IMG/VR virus record: IMGVR_UViG_3300012920_008869
Span: 1 to 22,562 of that record
DNA from: a virus
Reading direction: 5' to 3' (one strand)
Length of the DNA stretch: 22,562 nucleotides
Below, in pieces: positions 1 to 6,838 of this stretch. The notes beneath the pieces are model-generated. The model was not told the DNA's origin, did not search any database, and saw nothing but the letters and a program-made list of their open reading frames with translations. Numbering within the stretch: the stretch's first letter is position 1; every line of letters starts with the position of its first letter. The position numbers were made by a program, and so were the translations under genes.

Positions 1-510
1 ACCTGTGTAACTGTGTATTGTCGTCATTTGTCCACTTAGTATTGTAAAGTTCTCATCTAAAACTTTTACCAAGGGTGCTAAACAATTTGTTGTGCAACTT
101 GCATTACTAATGATTTGATCATTAATTTCTATTGATTTATGATTAACTCCATATACTACAGTTCTATCTACATTCTTAGCAGGCGAGCTTATTACAACTT
201 TATCAGCACCACCTGTTATATGATGTTCACAAGCATGACCATCTCTAAATGCACCTGTGCATTCAAATACTACATCAACATCATACCATTTAATCAGTCT
301 AATGTCTCTTTCTTCTGACCATATAATAGGTTCATGTATAGGACCTGTATAACGACCATGTACACTATCATATTTCAGCAAGTGCATGTTTGTACCCGTA
401 CCACCACTAGCATTTATTTGTACAAGTTCCATATCATTGCGTTCGCTCATAATATGTCTTGCAAGGCATCTCCCTATTCTGCCAAATCCATTAATACCTA
501 CTTTTATCAT
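1..510 (-). CDS. gap: Glyceraldehyde-3-phosphate dehydrogenase (N-terminal part; runs off the window)
   Basis: Catalyses the reversible oxidation and phosphorylation of glyceraldehyde-3-phosphate in glycolysis/gluconeogenesis. The 170 residues present begin with the Rossmann motif INGFGRIGR (residues 6-14), include KYDSVHG (46-52), and carry the active-site block SNASCTTNC with the nucleophile Cys139, followed by the conserved HSYTG. The C-terminal half lies outside the window. Cys139 sits about ten residues earlier than in typical bacterial enzymes because the first 90 residues are shortened. The usual IND after strand 2, whose Asp helps select NAD, reads INA here, which may relax or shift cofactor preference (inference). 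It is the last visible gene of a long minus-strand operon, and its ATG overlaps the upstream stop in ATGA. Family call is secure; cofactor preference is not. Confidence 0.95.
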   Translation of the reverse strand, partial: MIKVGINGFGRIGRCLARHIMSERNDMELVQINASGGTGTNMHLLKYDSVHGRYTGPIHEPIIWSEERDIRLIKWYDVDVVFECTGAFRDGHACEHHITGGADKVVISSPAKNVDRTVVYGVNHKSIEINDQIISNASCTTNCLAPLVKVLDENFTILSGQMTTIHSYTG

Positions 511-785
511 ACAAACAATCTCCATAATGCTATAGTATTCATAACAAAAAACCATGCAGTCAATACAAGTGTCCAACTGCTCATTCTATAATATGCACCA
601 ATTATACCTGTTACAGTGCCAATCCAATAAAAAGGCACAAATATATCGGGTCTTGGTGCAAGAATAGTATAGGTCAAAATAGCACTTCCAATCATTACGG
701 ATATTGCACTAATCATTTCAAAATAAAATGCAGTCTTACTTGTTTTATAGCTGTCTATCCAAAACTGTTTTACTGATGTAATCAC
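507..785 (-). CDS. Small multi-pass membrane protein, unknown function
   Basis: 92 residues with two to three hydrophobic segments (roughly residues 22-45, 50-65 and 70-90) and no recognised motif. It starts with GTG at 785, directly after the upstream TAA (786-788), and its stop overlaps the GAPDH start by 4 bases (ATGA), so translation is probably coupled. It is one of four consecutive small membrane proteins (507-1613) placed between a GAPDH and a DHODH-like gene. Not recognised beyond being an inner-membrane protein. Confidence 0.7.
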   Translation of the reverse strand: MITSVKQFWIDSYKTSKTAFYFEMISAISVMIGSAILTYTILAPRPDIFVPFYWIGTVTGIIGAYYRMSSWTLVLTAWFFVMNTIALWRLFV

Positions 786-995
786 TTAATCTAAACCCAT
801 ATTACTGCGGTACTCGTCTTTTAAATCCTGACTTGGGTCATAACCACCACCTGTACCGTCTACTCCAAAGTTACAACTTGCCACAAATAATAATCCTGCA
901 ATTACCAAATAACTAAAATACTTACAAAACTTTAAAAACATTGCATATGCTTCAGTCGCTTGTTGTTGTGCTTCTTTTTTAACATTATCATTCAT
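786..995 (-). CDS. Small single-pass membrane protein or lipoprotein-like protein
   Basis: 69 residues: an N-terminal polar helix of about 25 residues, one hydrophobic segment (about 28-41) ending in VASC, then a Gly/Asp-rich tail. The sequence LLFVASC resembles a lipobox, but it lies about 40 residues in, far for a normal lipoprotein signal, so a plain membrane anchor is equally possible. It overlaps the upstream gene by ATGA. A spanin-like role was considered because of size and topology, but nothing specific supports it. Confidence 0.65.
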   Translation of the reverse strand: MNDNVKKEAQQQATEAYAMFLKFCKYFSYLVIAGLLFVASCNFGVDGTGGGYDPSQDLKDEYRSNMGLD

Positions 996-1213
996 TTACT
1001 ATATCTCTTCCATGTTTCGTGTAGTACATAAAACCAAACACCATTGATCAAAGGTTCTACTATTGCATCTATTGTAGCAAGTTCGAGACTTGCTCCAGTA
1101 ATAATCATCACACATGCTATAGCTATCAGCATGTGTCCTATTGTATAAATGATAGCTAGTGTTACACTACTACCACCTAACATCCATTTAATAAATCTAT
1201 CTTTGGTTGTCAT
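992..1213 (-). CDS. DUF2061-like membrane protein
   Basis: 73 residues with two transmembrane segments. The C-terminal pattern (ATIDAIVEPL, then a stretch ending WFYVLHETWKRY) resembles DUF2061, small two-helix membrane proteins ending in a 'YYLHERxW' motif. The family's function is unknown. It overlaps the preceding PsiE-like gene by 17 bases and the next gene by 4. The family match is from memory of the pattern, not a search. Confidence 0.65.
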   Translation of the reverse strand: MTTKDRFIKWMLGGSSVTLAIIYTIGHMLIAIACVMIITGASLELATIDAIVEPLINGVWFYVLHETWKRYSK

Positions 1214-1613
1214 CTCTTAATGCCTTTTTTTCTAAGCTGAGTTTTTCTTTCATACTCATTACATAAGCGGCACCAGCTAGTAAAACAATAGCACCTGCTT
1301 CGGCAACCAGTACCCAAGGATCAGCATCTTTGCTGTGTAGTATTATCAATCTACACAATGCTGTCATTGCAATAATAATAGGAAGTGTAACAGGTATTCT
1401 GTTGCTTATGTAGTAAGCACCTACCATACCTACAATCTCAGTATAAATGAACAACAAAAATAAGTCAGCTAAAGCAATGTCTCTGGCTAGCCACAAATCC
1501 CACACTTCACAAAGTGCGGCTACAACAGTAAGAATGCCAATTCCACCAAGCATAATTTTTTCAGTAATTGTTGTTGTCCAATGTAAATGTTTGTTCAATT
1601 TATCTTGTTCCAT
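1197..1613 (-). CDS. psiE: PsiE-like phosphate-starvation-inducible membrane protein
   Basis: 138 residues with four transmembrane segments, close to the ~136 of E. coli PsiE. The core, running from LLFIYTEIVGMVGAYY to MTALCRLIIL, matches the PsiE pattern of two helices joined by a loop before an Ile-rich helix with a conserved Arg. PsiE is induced by phosphate starvation; its molecular role is unclear. The gene overlaps the DHODH-like gene by 14 bases and the DUF2061-like gene by 17. A PiT-type phosphate permease lies in the same operon direction at 6839-7798, so a phosphate theme is reasonable (inference). Confidence 0.75.
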   Translation of the reverse strand: MEQDKLNKHLHWTTTITEKIMLGGIGILTVVAALCEVWDLWLARDIALADLFLLFIYTEIVGMVGAYYISNRIPVTLPIIIAMTALCRLIILHSKDADPWVLVAEAGAIVLLAGAAYVMSMKEKLSLEKKALRDDNQR

Positions 1614-2307
1614 CGATTATCCTTTTCGTTCGCCAAGGAGTAAAATTAACTGTGCCTAAACTTATGTGATCCGCACCAGCATCTATATATCTTTGAGCAC
1701 TGAACTTGTCAGTGACACCACCTCCAGCTATAACTTCAACATGCGGATAGTTTGCTTTTAAAAAGGAAATAATCCCCATGGTATAAGGCGCCACAATTTT
1801 GCCAGACAGCCCACCTTTTTCTGTTGGTAATGTATTACTTGCATGTATTTGAGTATAGCCTAATTTTATTATTCTGTCAAGCTGTTTATGTGTAATATTT
1901 GGAGGTACTTTAACAATACACCATTTGCGTTTATCTTTTGCAAATAATTTTGTAAGATTTGGATGTTGATCTACATTAGGACAACTTATGTTTAGTTCAA
2001 CACTCATAGTTTTGGGGACTATTTGATAAAGTATTTTCCAGTCATTTGGTTCTAAACTTGCAATGCTCATGACACTGTGCCATGCAGTATTTTCTATGCC
2101 TACAAATATACCAGGATTACGAAGACCTAATTTATTACGCCATGTCCATCCAGCTTCAGTACGCACATACCTAAGTGTTTGAATTATTTGTTTGAATCTG
2201 CCAGGACGTGGTTTTAGTGTAAATGTTCCTGTTACACATGTAGCATTTTTTGCAAACGTAGAATGTTGTAAAAAATTTCCAAAAGGTGCACTAATAAAAT
2301 AGGTCAT
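1600..2307 (-). CDS. pyrD: Dihydroorotate dehydrogenase-like flavoprotein (short)
   Basis: DHODH oxidises dihydroorotate to orotate in pyrimidine synthesis, using FMN. The 235 residues keep the family blocks in order: TGTFTLKPRPG (26-36), LGLRNPG (60-66), the orotate-binding ELNISCPNV (104-112), VKVPPN (132-137), GGLSGK (165-170), VIAGGGV (192-198) and GADHISLGT (211-219), the last two shaping the FMN phosphate site. It is much shorter than the usual 300-340 residues and lacks any quinone-binding N-terminal extension. Residues between strands are trimmed, so a related TIM-barrel activity cannot be excluded. It overlaps its neighbours on both sides. OMP decarboxylase and PRPP synthetase genes in the same window support a pyrimidine role. 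Confidence 0.82.
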   Translation of the reverse strand: MTYFISAPFGNFLQHSTFAKNATCVTGTFTLKPRPGRFKQIIQTLRYVRTEAGWTWRNKLGLRNPGIFVGIENTAWHSVMSIASLEPNDWKILYQIVPKTMSVELNISCPNVDQHPNLTKLFAKDKRKWCIVKVPPNITHKQLDRIIKLGYTQIHASNTLPTEKGGLSGKIVAPYTMGIISFLKANYPHVEVIAGGGVTDKFSAQRYIDAGADHISLGTVNFTPWRTKRIIDGTR

Positions 2308-2840
2308 TGTTCCTCAAAAAACAGCATATTTTGTTGACTAGGACACATTGCAGATATAATAGCAAACAATGGATCTGGTTTATTTTTTTCGTCAATACCC
2401 ATTAGATCAACATACAAAGACTGAACATTGTATGCATCTGTTTCTAGTGCTTGCTTGCATTCAATTGTTTCATAGGTGCCACTAAATTTTTGTAAAAAAT
2501 GTACTAGTTCATGCACCAGCACTACTTCTTGATATCTATCTTCACTCATGTATCTAGTTGGTGTCTCTCGTATATAAATTGTGTTTGTGTCATCATTGTA
2601 ATAACCAGCAATGTCACACTCGTCCACATTATCAATTTCTTGCATATAAGCACCTTCACATACATCTTTTGCATTTACTAATACAATTTCAGGAAGAGGA
2701 TATCCTTTATTCTCATATTCAGTCACGTCATATATAAAAGACAACATGTTGGGCATTATTGCAGTAAGATAATCAACTCTTTCATTTGCTATTGCAGACG
2801 AAGTGAAAATTATTTGTAATATTAATAATAGTCTTATCAT
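2304..2840 (-). CDS. Secreted zinc-metallopeptidase-like protein (HExxH)
   Basis: 178 residues with a clear signal peptide (about residues 1-19) and the zinc motif HELVH at 110-114. Glu133 in ALETDAY is a plausible third ligand, giving a gluzincin-like HExxH...E layout. Four cysteines (61, 75, 128, 165) in the exported part could form disulfides. It probably acts in the periplasm or outside the host cell. The substrate is unknown; it may be an enzyme or an inactive scaffold. It overlaps the DHODH-like gene by 4 bases. I do not recognise a characterised orthologue. Confidence 0.75.
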   Translation of the reverse strand: MIRLLLILQIIFTSSAIANERVDYLTAIMPNMLSFIYDVTEYENKGYPLPEIVLVNAKDVCEGAYMQEIDNVDECDIAGYYNDDTNTIYIRETPTRYMSEDRYQEVVLVHELVHFLQKFSGTYETIECKQALETDAYNVQSLYVDLMGIDEKNKPDPLFAIISAMCPSQQNMLFFEEQ

Positions 2841-2850
2841 GTTTAATCCT

Positions 2851-3450
2851 TTACTTAATACCTGCTAAGGTTATTCTATCATATAAGTTTAATTTTAGTG
2901 TGTTTGAATATAAAATTTGTTGCATGGGATATTTAATTTTCATATCATCAATATCTGTTACACAATTAATATGATCATCAATTTTATCAAAATTATTACT
3001 TTGGATTAATACTCTACTTCCGTTTGGTATTCTATTATACCATTCGTTACTCATATGTTCGCAACTTAAATTTATAAAAGTTTCATAATCATTTAATCTA
3101 TCAAATAAATTAATATCACATGTATAATGTTGATGTTGATTTCTGTAGTCAAAATTTAATTGATTGCTTATGCTAGATAGACGCACATCTTTTTCAATTT
3201 CTGTGATATGGATTTTTTGATGTGAATACTTTGTTAATAGATAGTTTGTAAACATACCAAACCAACTTGCTACATAAAGTATATTTTTATTTTCACAATG
3301 TATTGAATTATAGGCTTTTATTGCTTGATCTTTGCTAGCAACTTGATTTCCATGACAAGCATCTCTAACCTCTTCTAAGTCAACAAGACGTTGAATATCT
3401 TCTCTATAGAGGATATCCATAAAGCTAGGAATAATATTTTCATACTTCAT
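2851..3450 (-). CDS. Class I SAM methyltransferase-like protein
   Basis: 199 residues with a Rossmann-like first half: ILYVASWFGMFTNYLL (57-72) in the motif I position and an acidic turn ITEIEKD (82-88) where the SAM ribose contact normally lies. NLSCEHM and VLIQSNN occupy the motif IV/V positions. The glycine-rich loop is not canonical (ASWFGMF), so activity is uncertain. The substrate is unknown. The start codon lies inside the end of the upstream zinc-ribbon gene, with an 11-base overlap, so the two are probably translated together. Confidence 0.65.
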   Translation of the reverse strand: MKYENIIPSFMDILYREDIQRLVDLEEVRDACHGNQVASKDQAIKAYNSIHCENKNILYVASWFGMFTNYLLTKYSHQKIHITEIEKDVRLSSISNQLNFDYRNQHQHYTCDINLFDRLNDYETFINLSCEHMSNEWYNRIPNGSRVLIQSNNFDKIDDHINCVTDIDDMKIKYPMQQILYSNTLKLNLYDRITLAGIK

Positions 3451-3607
3451 CTTGTAATTTTATTTGACCTTTATGTCCGCACTTTGGACAATACCAATTT
3501 CCTCTATCAATTCTAAATTTTTTTTGCATTACTGCATATGTAAAATAAAATTTACAACTACTACAAGTGATATGAAAAATATATTCCAAATGAGCCGTAA
3601 AACTCAT
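3440..3607 (-). CDS. Small zinc-ribbon protein (55 aa)
   Basis: Short gene with two CxxC knuckles: CSSC (residues 15-18) and CPKC (40-43), the latter followed by GH, as in zinc ribbons. Its ATG overlaps the stop of the upstream gene (ATGA at 3604-3607), and its TGA at 3440-3442 lies inside the methyltransferase-like gene. The double overlap and the paired cysteine knuckles argue that it is real despite its length. It probably binds nucleic acid or a protein partner; function unknown. Confidence 0.75.
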   Translation of the reverse strand: MSFTAHLEYIFHITCSSCKFYFTYAVMQKKFRIDRGNWYCPKCGHKGQIKLQDEV

Positions 3608-3831
3608 ATTGTAGTAACCTCAACTATTTCACTGTTAGGAAAAACTTTCTGCACCCTGTCTTTAGCATTCATTTTGCCTGTGGCGTGTAGCCAGGCTGTA
3701 CCATGTCCATTGTCAATTTGAATTTCAAAATTATCTTCAGGTCCTTTGTGCATTTTTAAAACTTTACCAGTGGGCAAATTAAATAGGACTTTGTATTCTA
3801 TGTCTGTGGGAAAATCAATAACATTTGTCAT
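3604..3831 (-). CDS. Small cytoplasmic protein, unknown function
   Basis: 75 residues, predicted beta-rich and soluble, with no membrane segment or recognised motif. It overlaps the GroES-like gene's stop upstream (3828-3831) and the zinc-ribbon start downstream (3604-3607), both in ATGA form. It is part of a tightly coupled string. Not recognised. Confidence 0.7.
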   Translation of the reverse strand: MTNVIDFPTDIEYKVLFNLPTGKVLKMHKGPEDNFEIQIDNGHGTAWLHATGKMNAKDRVQKVFPNSEIVEVTTI

Positions 3832-4163
3832 CTTGTTGCATATTCCAAAACACTTCTATCACCAGTCCATATTCCCATTATGTCTTTGGGATCAAGTGCA
3901 TAGAGTTTTTTACCTTCTGGATGATCTACATCAAACCCTCTGCTCCATCGACCATGTGGAACTGCAACTAGGTCACCTTTTTTGATATCATCAGTAACAA
4001 CATTATCGTTGCCTACACTGTGAACTTCAAAAAATCTTGTTTTGATTCCGGTGTTTGCTCCGTCATCATCTAGTGTAATAATACCACCTTTTGTTCTTCC
4101 TTCACCTGGAGGATTAACAAAAAATGCTAGTACACTATGTTTAACTGCTCGTACGTTTTTCAT
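3828..4163 (-). CDS. GroES-like co-chaperonin (T4 gp31-type)
   Basis: 111 residues with the GroES beta-barrel pattern: a VLAFFVNPP strand, a mobile-loop-like segment with GRTKGGIITLDD (residues 22-33), and a GDLVAVPHGRW strand near 62-72. Bacterial GroES is about 95-97 residues, while the phage co-chaperonin gp31 of T4 is 111, so the length fits a phage co-chaperonin that re-tools host GroEL for folding a large capsid protein. No GroEL is encoded here. It lies 1 base downstream of the PEPCK gene in the same direction. A host-derived variant GroES remains possible. Confidence 0.82.
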   Translation of the reverse strand: MKNVRAVKHSVLAFFVNPPGEGRTKGGIITLDDDGANTGIKTRFFEVHSVGNDNVVTDDIKKGDLVAVPHGRWSRGFDVDHPEGKKLYALDPKDIMGIWTGDRSVLEYATR

Positions 4164-4164
4164 A

Positions 4165-5364
4165 CTATACTCCTTCTATTACTTGTTCAAGTGTTTGTAG
4201 TACTTGTTCACTGGTATCTTTTAATGGATACTCAGTGAGTATTGCTTTTTTAATTGTGTTTCTAGTAAACTCTAAATCAAATCGTTCACCAGAGTCTGGA
4301 TTCATTCCTGTATTGACCAGGAATACATTGCTTTCATGTTGTTCAATATTCTTCATCAATAGATCACTATACTCACTTACTGCACGTGGCATAAATGGTG
4401 ATCCATAACAAGGACTTAATGTGCGTTTTATTTCTGTGACACCTGCTTCAGTACCAGGCATTGTACTGGTATAACCAGTTTCAAAAAATCTACGTACTGT
4501 ATCTCCACTAATCCTACTAATAGCAGGAAAAACACCTTCTGCATCCATAGTTAGAAAAAATATATTTTGTGCATGATCAAAGTTACCACGTTTGTGATAT
4601 GCGTTTGAAACACAACTAATTGGATAACTCAGTCTAGCATTTGCTTCACCTGGATTTTCTTCTACAAGTGTTTGTCTATCCTTAGCCCGTTCTACTGCTT
4701 GAAATATTGTTGGGTGTGTAATTGCAGACAACCCATCACTTTTAGCATAACAACCTGTTTCAATCATACGTATACCCATGTTGGTCCATGCTACTTCATC
4801 ATCACTAATCAACTTGTATTCAGGATCACTACTCAGTGTTGTTTTACCAGTGCCACTCAATCCAAACATAAGATTGGTTGTGCCTCTGTATGTAAATGCT
4901 CCGCAGTGCATGGGCAGTATATCAAACTTGGGCAGTTCAAAACTTACAATACCAAACACACCTTTTTTGATTTCACCTAAGAAAGTAGTGCCAGCTATAA
5001 GCATTATTTTTCTATCCAAATGTATATAGATTAACGGATCCATGTCAATGCTGGTGTTGTGATATATAGTCCAATCACCTACTTGGTCTTCAGCAGTGAC
5101 TTTGAACATGTTCCAAACAAACTGTTTGTGTCGTTGATCATTGGTGTGTAATGTAAAATTGGTTCCTACTGTTTCAAAGTTCATAGGTTCCAAATAGTTT
5201 GGTTGAATAAGTAATCTATCGTAAAAGTCGTTAAAGTCTGCTTCAACTCCTATCTTGTTAAACTTAGGTCTACTTAAATCTAGTTGTTTAGTTTGTTCAC
5301 CAAAAAAGTATTTGTTCTCAGGTGACCTACCTGTTGGATGTGTAGTGATGCTTATATTGGGCAT
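4165..5364 (-). CDS. pckA: Phosphoenolpyruvate carboxykinase (ATP type), compact form
   Basis: Converts oxaloacetate and ATP to phosphoenolpyruvate, CO2 and ADP. The 399 residues keep the ATP-PEPCK core: TGRSP (11-15, oxaloacetate-binding Arg13), GEIKKG (130-135, metal-ligand Lys), LPMHC (150-154, metal-ligand His153), the P-loop GLSGTGKTT (168-176), the kinase-2 SDDE (187-190), ETGCYAK (202-208), ARLSYPI (243-249, catalytic Arg244) and GTEAGVTE (304-311). Cellular ATP-PEPCKs are about 520-540 residues; this one lacks N-terminal sequence and about 60 C-terminal residues but no catalytic residue I can identify. Its ATG overlaps the upstream stop by one base (TAATG). With the GAPDH in the same operon it points to reprogramming of the PEP/triose node (inference). 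Family call is firm. Confidence 0.95.
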   Translation of the reverse strand: MPNISITTHPTGRSPENKYFFGEQTKQLDLSRPKFNKIGVEADFNDFYDRLLIQPNYLEPMNFETVGTNFTLHTNDQRHKQFVWNMFKVTAEDQVGDWTIYHNTSIDMDPLIYIHLDRKIMLIAGTTFLGEIKKGVFGIVSFELPKFDILPMHCGAFTYRGTTNLMFGLSGTGKTTLSSDPEYKLISDDEVAWTNMGIRMIETGCYAKSDGLSAITHPTIFQAVERAKDRQTLVEENPGEANARLSYPISCVSNAYHKRGNFDHAQNIFFLTMDAEGVFPAISRISGDTVRRFFETGYTSTMPGTEAGVTEIKRTLSPCYGSPFMPRAVSEYSDLLMKNIEQHESNVFLVNTGMNPDSGERFDLEFTRNTIKKAILTEYPLKDTSEQVLQTLEQVIEGV

Positions 5365-5828
5365 TATTCCTCGTCTACTTTGAGTTCTACTGTTTCAATG
5401 CTTCCATCATCGTATTCGATTTCCACATATTTGGTTCCGTCTTTTCTCGTTCTAGTAATTTTGCTGATTGCTTCAGGCTCTTGAGTAAATTGTTCTTCTA
5501 AGTTTGGTATTTCAGGTTCTTGTGGCGGTGGAGTTGATGCTGGTTTATCAGTTTGTTTTTCAGCAGTTTGTTTTTTAGGAGCGTCTTTTGGCTTTTCTTC
5601 AATTATTGGTTTTGTATCACTAATTGGTTGTTGTTGTGGAGGAACTGTATTATTATGATGTGCTACTGCAATGTCTTCTGCACTTACTTTTACACTACCA
5701 TCAGAATTCAATCTATCTCCTCTAGCATTCATTGCCACATTACTTACTGCTCTAGTTTTTTCGTGTTTGCTTGCCATTGCTGACATATCAATCATTACGC
5801 CTCTGGCTGTTCTTACACCTCTACTCAT
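5364..5828 (-). CDS. Conserved phage protein with disordered Pro/Lys/Glu-rich middle
   Basis: 154 residues: an Arg/Met-rich N-terminus (RGVRTARG, then RAVSNVAMNARGDRLN at 26-41), a low-complexity Pro/Gln/Lys/Glu stretch (about 60-115) and a short C-terminal beta segment ending in acidic residues. The N-terminal block resembles, from memory, small conserved proteins of T4-like marine phages; the role is unknown, possibly structural or assembly-related. It overlaps its neighbours by 4 bases upstream and 1 base downstream. Confidence 0.65.
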   Translation of the reverse strand: MSRGVRTARGVMIDMSAMASKHEKTRAVSNVAMNARGDRLNSDGSVKVSAEDIAVAHHNNTVPPQQQPISDTKPIIEEKPKDAPKKQTAEKQTDKPASTPPPQEPEIPNLEEQFTQEPEAISKITRTRKDGTKYVEIEYDDGSIETVELKVDEE

Positions 5829-6331
5829 CTTAGGAATTCCTTATAGTCTAAATTATATTTAACACTGTCAATTCTATGTATGCCAATTAGATACAATATA
5901 TAGCTGGAAACACTTGACCCTCTGCCAACTCCCCACAAAATATTGTGCCTTTTTAGTTCTTTTACCATATATACTAGAAATTTTAACATTGGTATCATTC
6001 CACGCTTTTTAAATTCATCAAATTCAGCAATACATCTGTCAATGTTTTCTTTTGGACATAAGTTTAAAATATAATCTTTAACATCTAATTGTTTATATTC
6101 TTCTGGCATGTGCCAATTATCAACATCTTCGTATGTGTACTTATCACTTGAATCTGCTGGTGTTTCATAATCAATTTGATCATTGAATTTAAATAATGTA
6201 CAAAAATGATTGTAACTATCTATTTTTTCAGTGTCTTTGGTAATAATATATCTAGCACTTTTACCTTGTAGAAGTCCTTCAACAAGATCATTCTCATCTA
6301 CAATCATTTCGTTAAGTTCAGTCATTTTCAT
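5825..6331 (-). CDS. Stand-alone fragment of the DNA polymerase III alpha (DnaE) family
   Basis: 168 residues. The C-terminal third matches the DnaE segment joining the PHP domain to the palm: FLVYMVKELKRHNI, then GVGRGSS (134-140), then YNLDYKEFLR, compared with GPGRGSGAGS...F(E)RFLN in cellular DnaE. It ends exactly where DnaE would continue into the PDxDxD catalytic aspartates, so it cannot be a polymerase alone. The GS motif normally contacts the incoming nucleotide triphosphate. Such truncated DnaE-like proteins are known in T4-like marine phages, role unknown. The gene overlaps both neighbours. Confidence 0.72.
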   Translation of the reverse strand: MKMTELNEMIVDENDLVEGLLQGKSARYIITKDTEKIDSYNHFCTLFKFNDQIDYETPADSSDKYTYEDVDNWHMPEEYKQLDVKDYILNLCPKENIDRCIAEFDEFKKRGMIPMLKFLVYMVKELKRHNILWGVGRGSSVSSYILYLIGIHRIDSVKYNLDYKEFLR

Positions 6332-6518
6332 TTTTCTTTAATCTAAAAATTGTATCACAATATCCACATACTGCTTCACCATCTTCTGGTATAGTGTAAT
6401 AGACTTTTGGATGATCCATGTGTTCTCCCATACACCAAACTCTGTTTGTATCACTGTAAACTATCCGTTCTTCAAAACCCTTAGGACGTTCTCCGTGTTG
6501 ACTATCTATTATTCCCAT
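6318..6518 (-). CDS. zf-CHCC zinc-finger protein
   Basis: 66 residues with the CHCC pattern Cys29, His36 (within DHPKVYY), Cys51 and Cys54 (AVCGYC), as in zf-CHCC proteins related to the NDUFS6 accessory subunit of complex I and common as tiny proteins in alphaproteobacteria. It binds zinc; its function in a phage is unknown and it may be host-acquired. It overlaps the DnaE-like gene by 14 bases. Confidence 0.8.
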   Translation of the reverse strand: MGIIDSQHGERPKGFEERIVYSDTNRVWCMGEHMDHPKVYYTIPEDGEAVCGYCDTIFRLKKNEND

Positions 6519-6533
6519 TTATTACTTCTACTG

Positions 6534-6785
6534 TTAGCCAATATTTAACACATCATTGTCTGGATTTGGATCTTCACCATTTTCTATTTTCTTTTCACGT
6601 TCTTTATCTAAAACTTCTAATTGACCTTTTGCTTTAATCTCTATGCTAATTTGATCTAACATGTTTTGTATTTGAGCGGCAGGTCCTTGCATACCCATAT
6701 TGCTTGCTTGTACAAGTTTCTGCCTTAATTCAATTTGTTTTTCAACTAATTGTTCTAGATTTAGATTTTCTACATTTAAAAACAT
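6534..6785 (-). CDS. Small coiled-coil phage protein, unknown function
   Basis: 83 residues, mostly helical and Gln/Glu/Lys-rich with heptad-like leucines (ENLNLEQLVEKQIELRQKL), ending in a disordered acidic tail. From memory it resembles small conserved proteins of T4-like marine phages. A sigma70-like promoter lies just upstream (6795-6823). There is no clear Shine-Dalgarno, and the predicted transcript would start only a few bases before the ATG. Confidence 0.7.
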   Translation of the reverse strand: MFLNVENLNLEQLVEKQIELRQKLVQASNMGMQGPAAQIQNMLDQISIEIKAKGQLEVLDKEREKKIENGEDPNPDNDVLNIG

Positions 6786-6794
6786 AATATCATT

Positions 6795-6823
6795 ATTTTA
6801 ACAGAAGTTTTAGTATAAGTCAA
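6795..6823 (-). promoter_or_regulatory. Sigma70-like promoter for the 6785 gene
   Basis: Minus strand: -35 TTGACT (6818-6823), 17-base spacer, -10 TAAAAT (6795-6800). It sits in the 53-base gap after the PiT gene, so the leader of the 6785 gene would be only a few bases long. Confidence 0.55.
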
Positions 6824-6838
6824 CAACAACTTTGAATT

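Noticed and set aside
334-591. Plus-strand open frame over the GAPDH start
   Set aside because: It is antisense to the well-conserved GAPDH and has no ribosome site or family resemblance; the same holds for the other plus-strand frames over 1-17 kb.
786-995. Outer-membrane spanin (o-spanin) for the 69-aa gene
   Set aside because: The possible lipobox is too far from the N-terminus and no i-spanin partner is adjacent.
5840-5862. TTGACA on the minus strand near 5857-5862
   Set aside because: It lies inside the DnaE-like coding region and no -10 hexamer occurs at a normal distance (TATAAG is 20 bases away).
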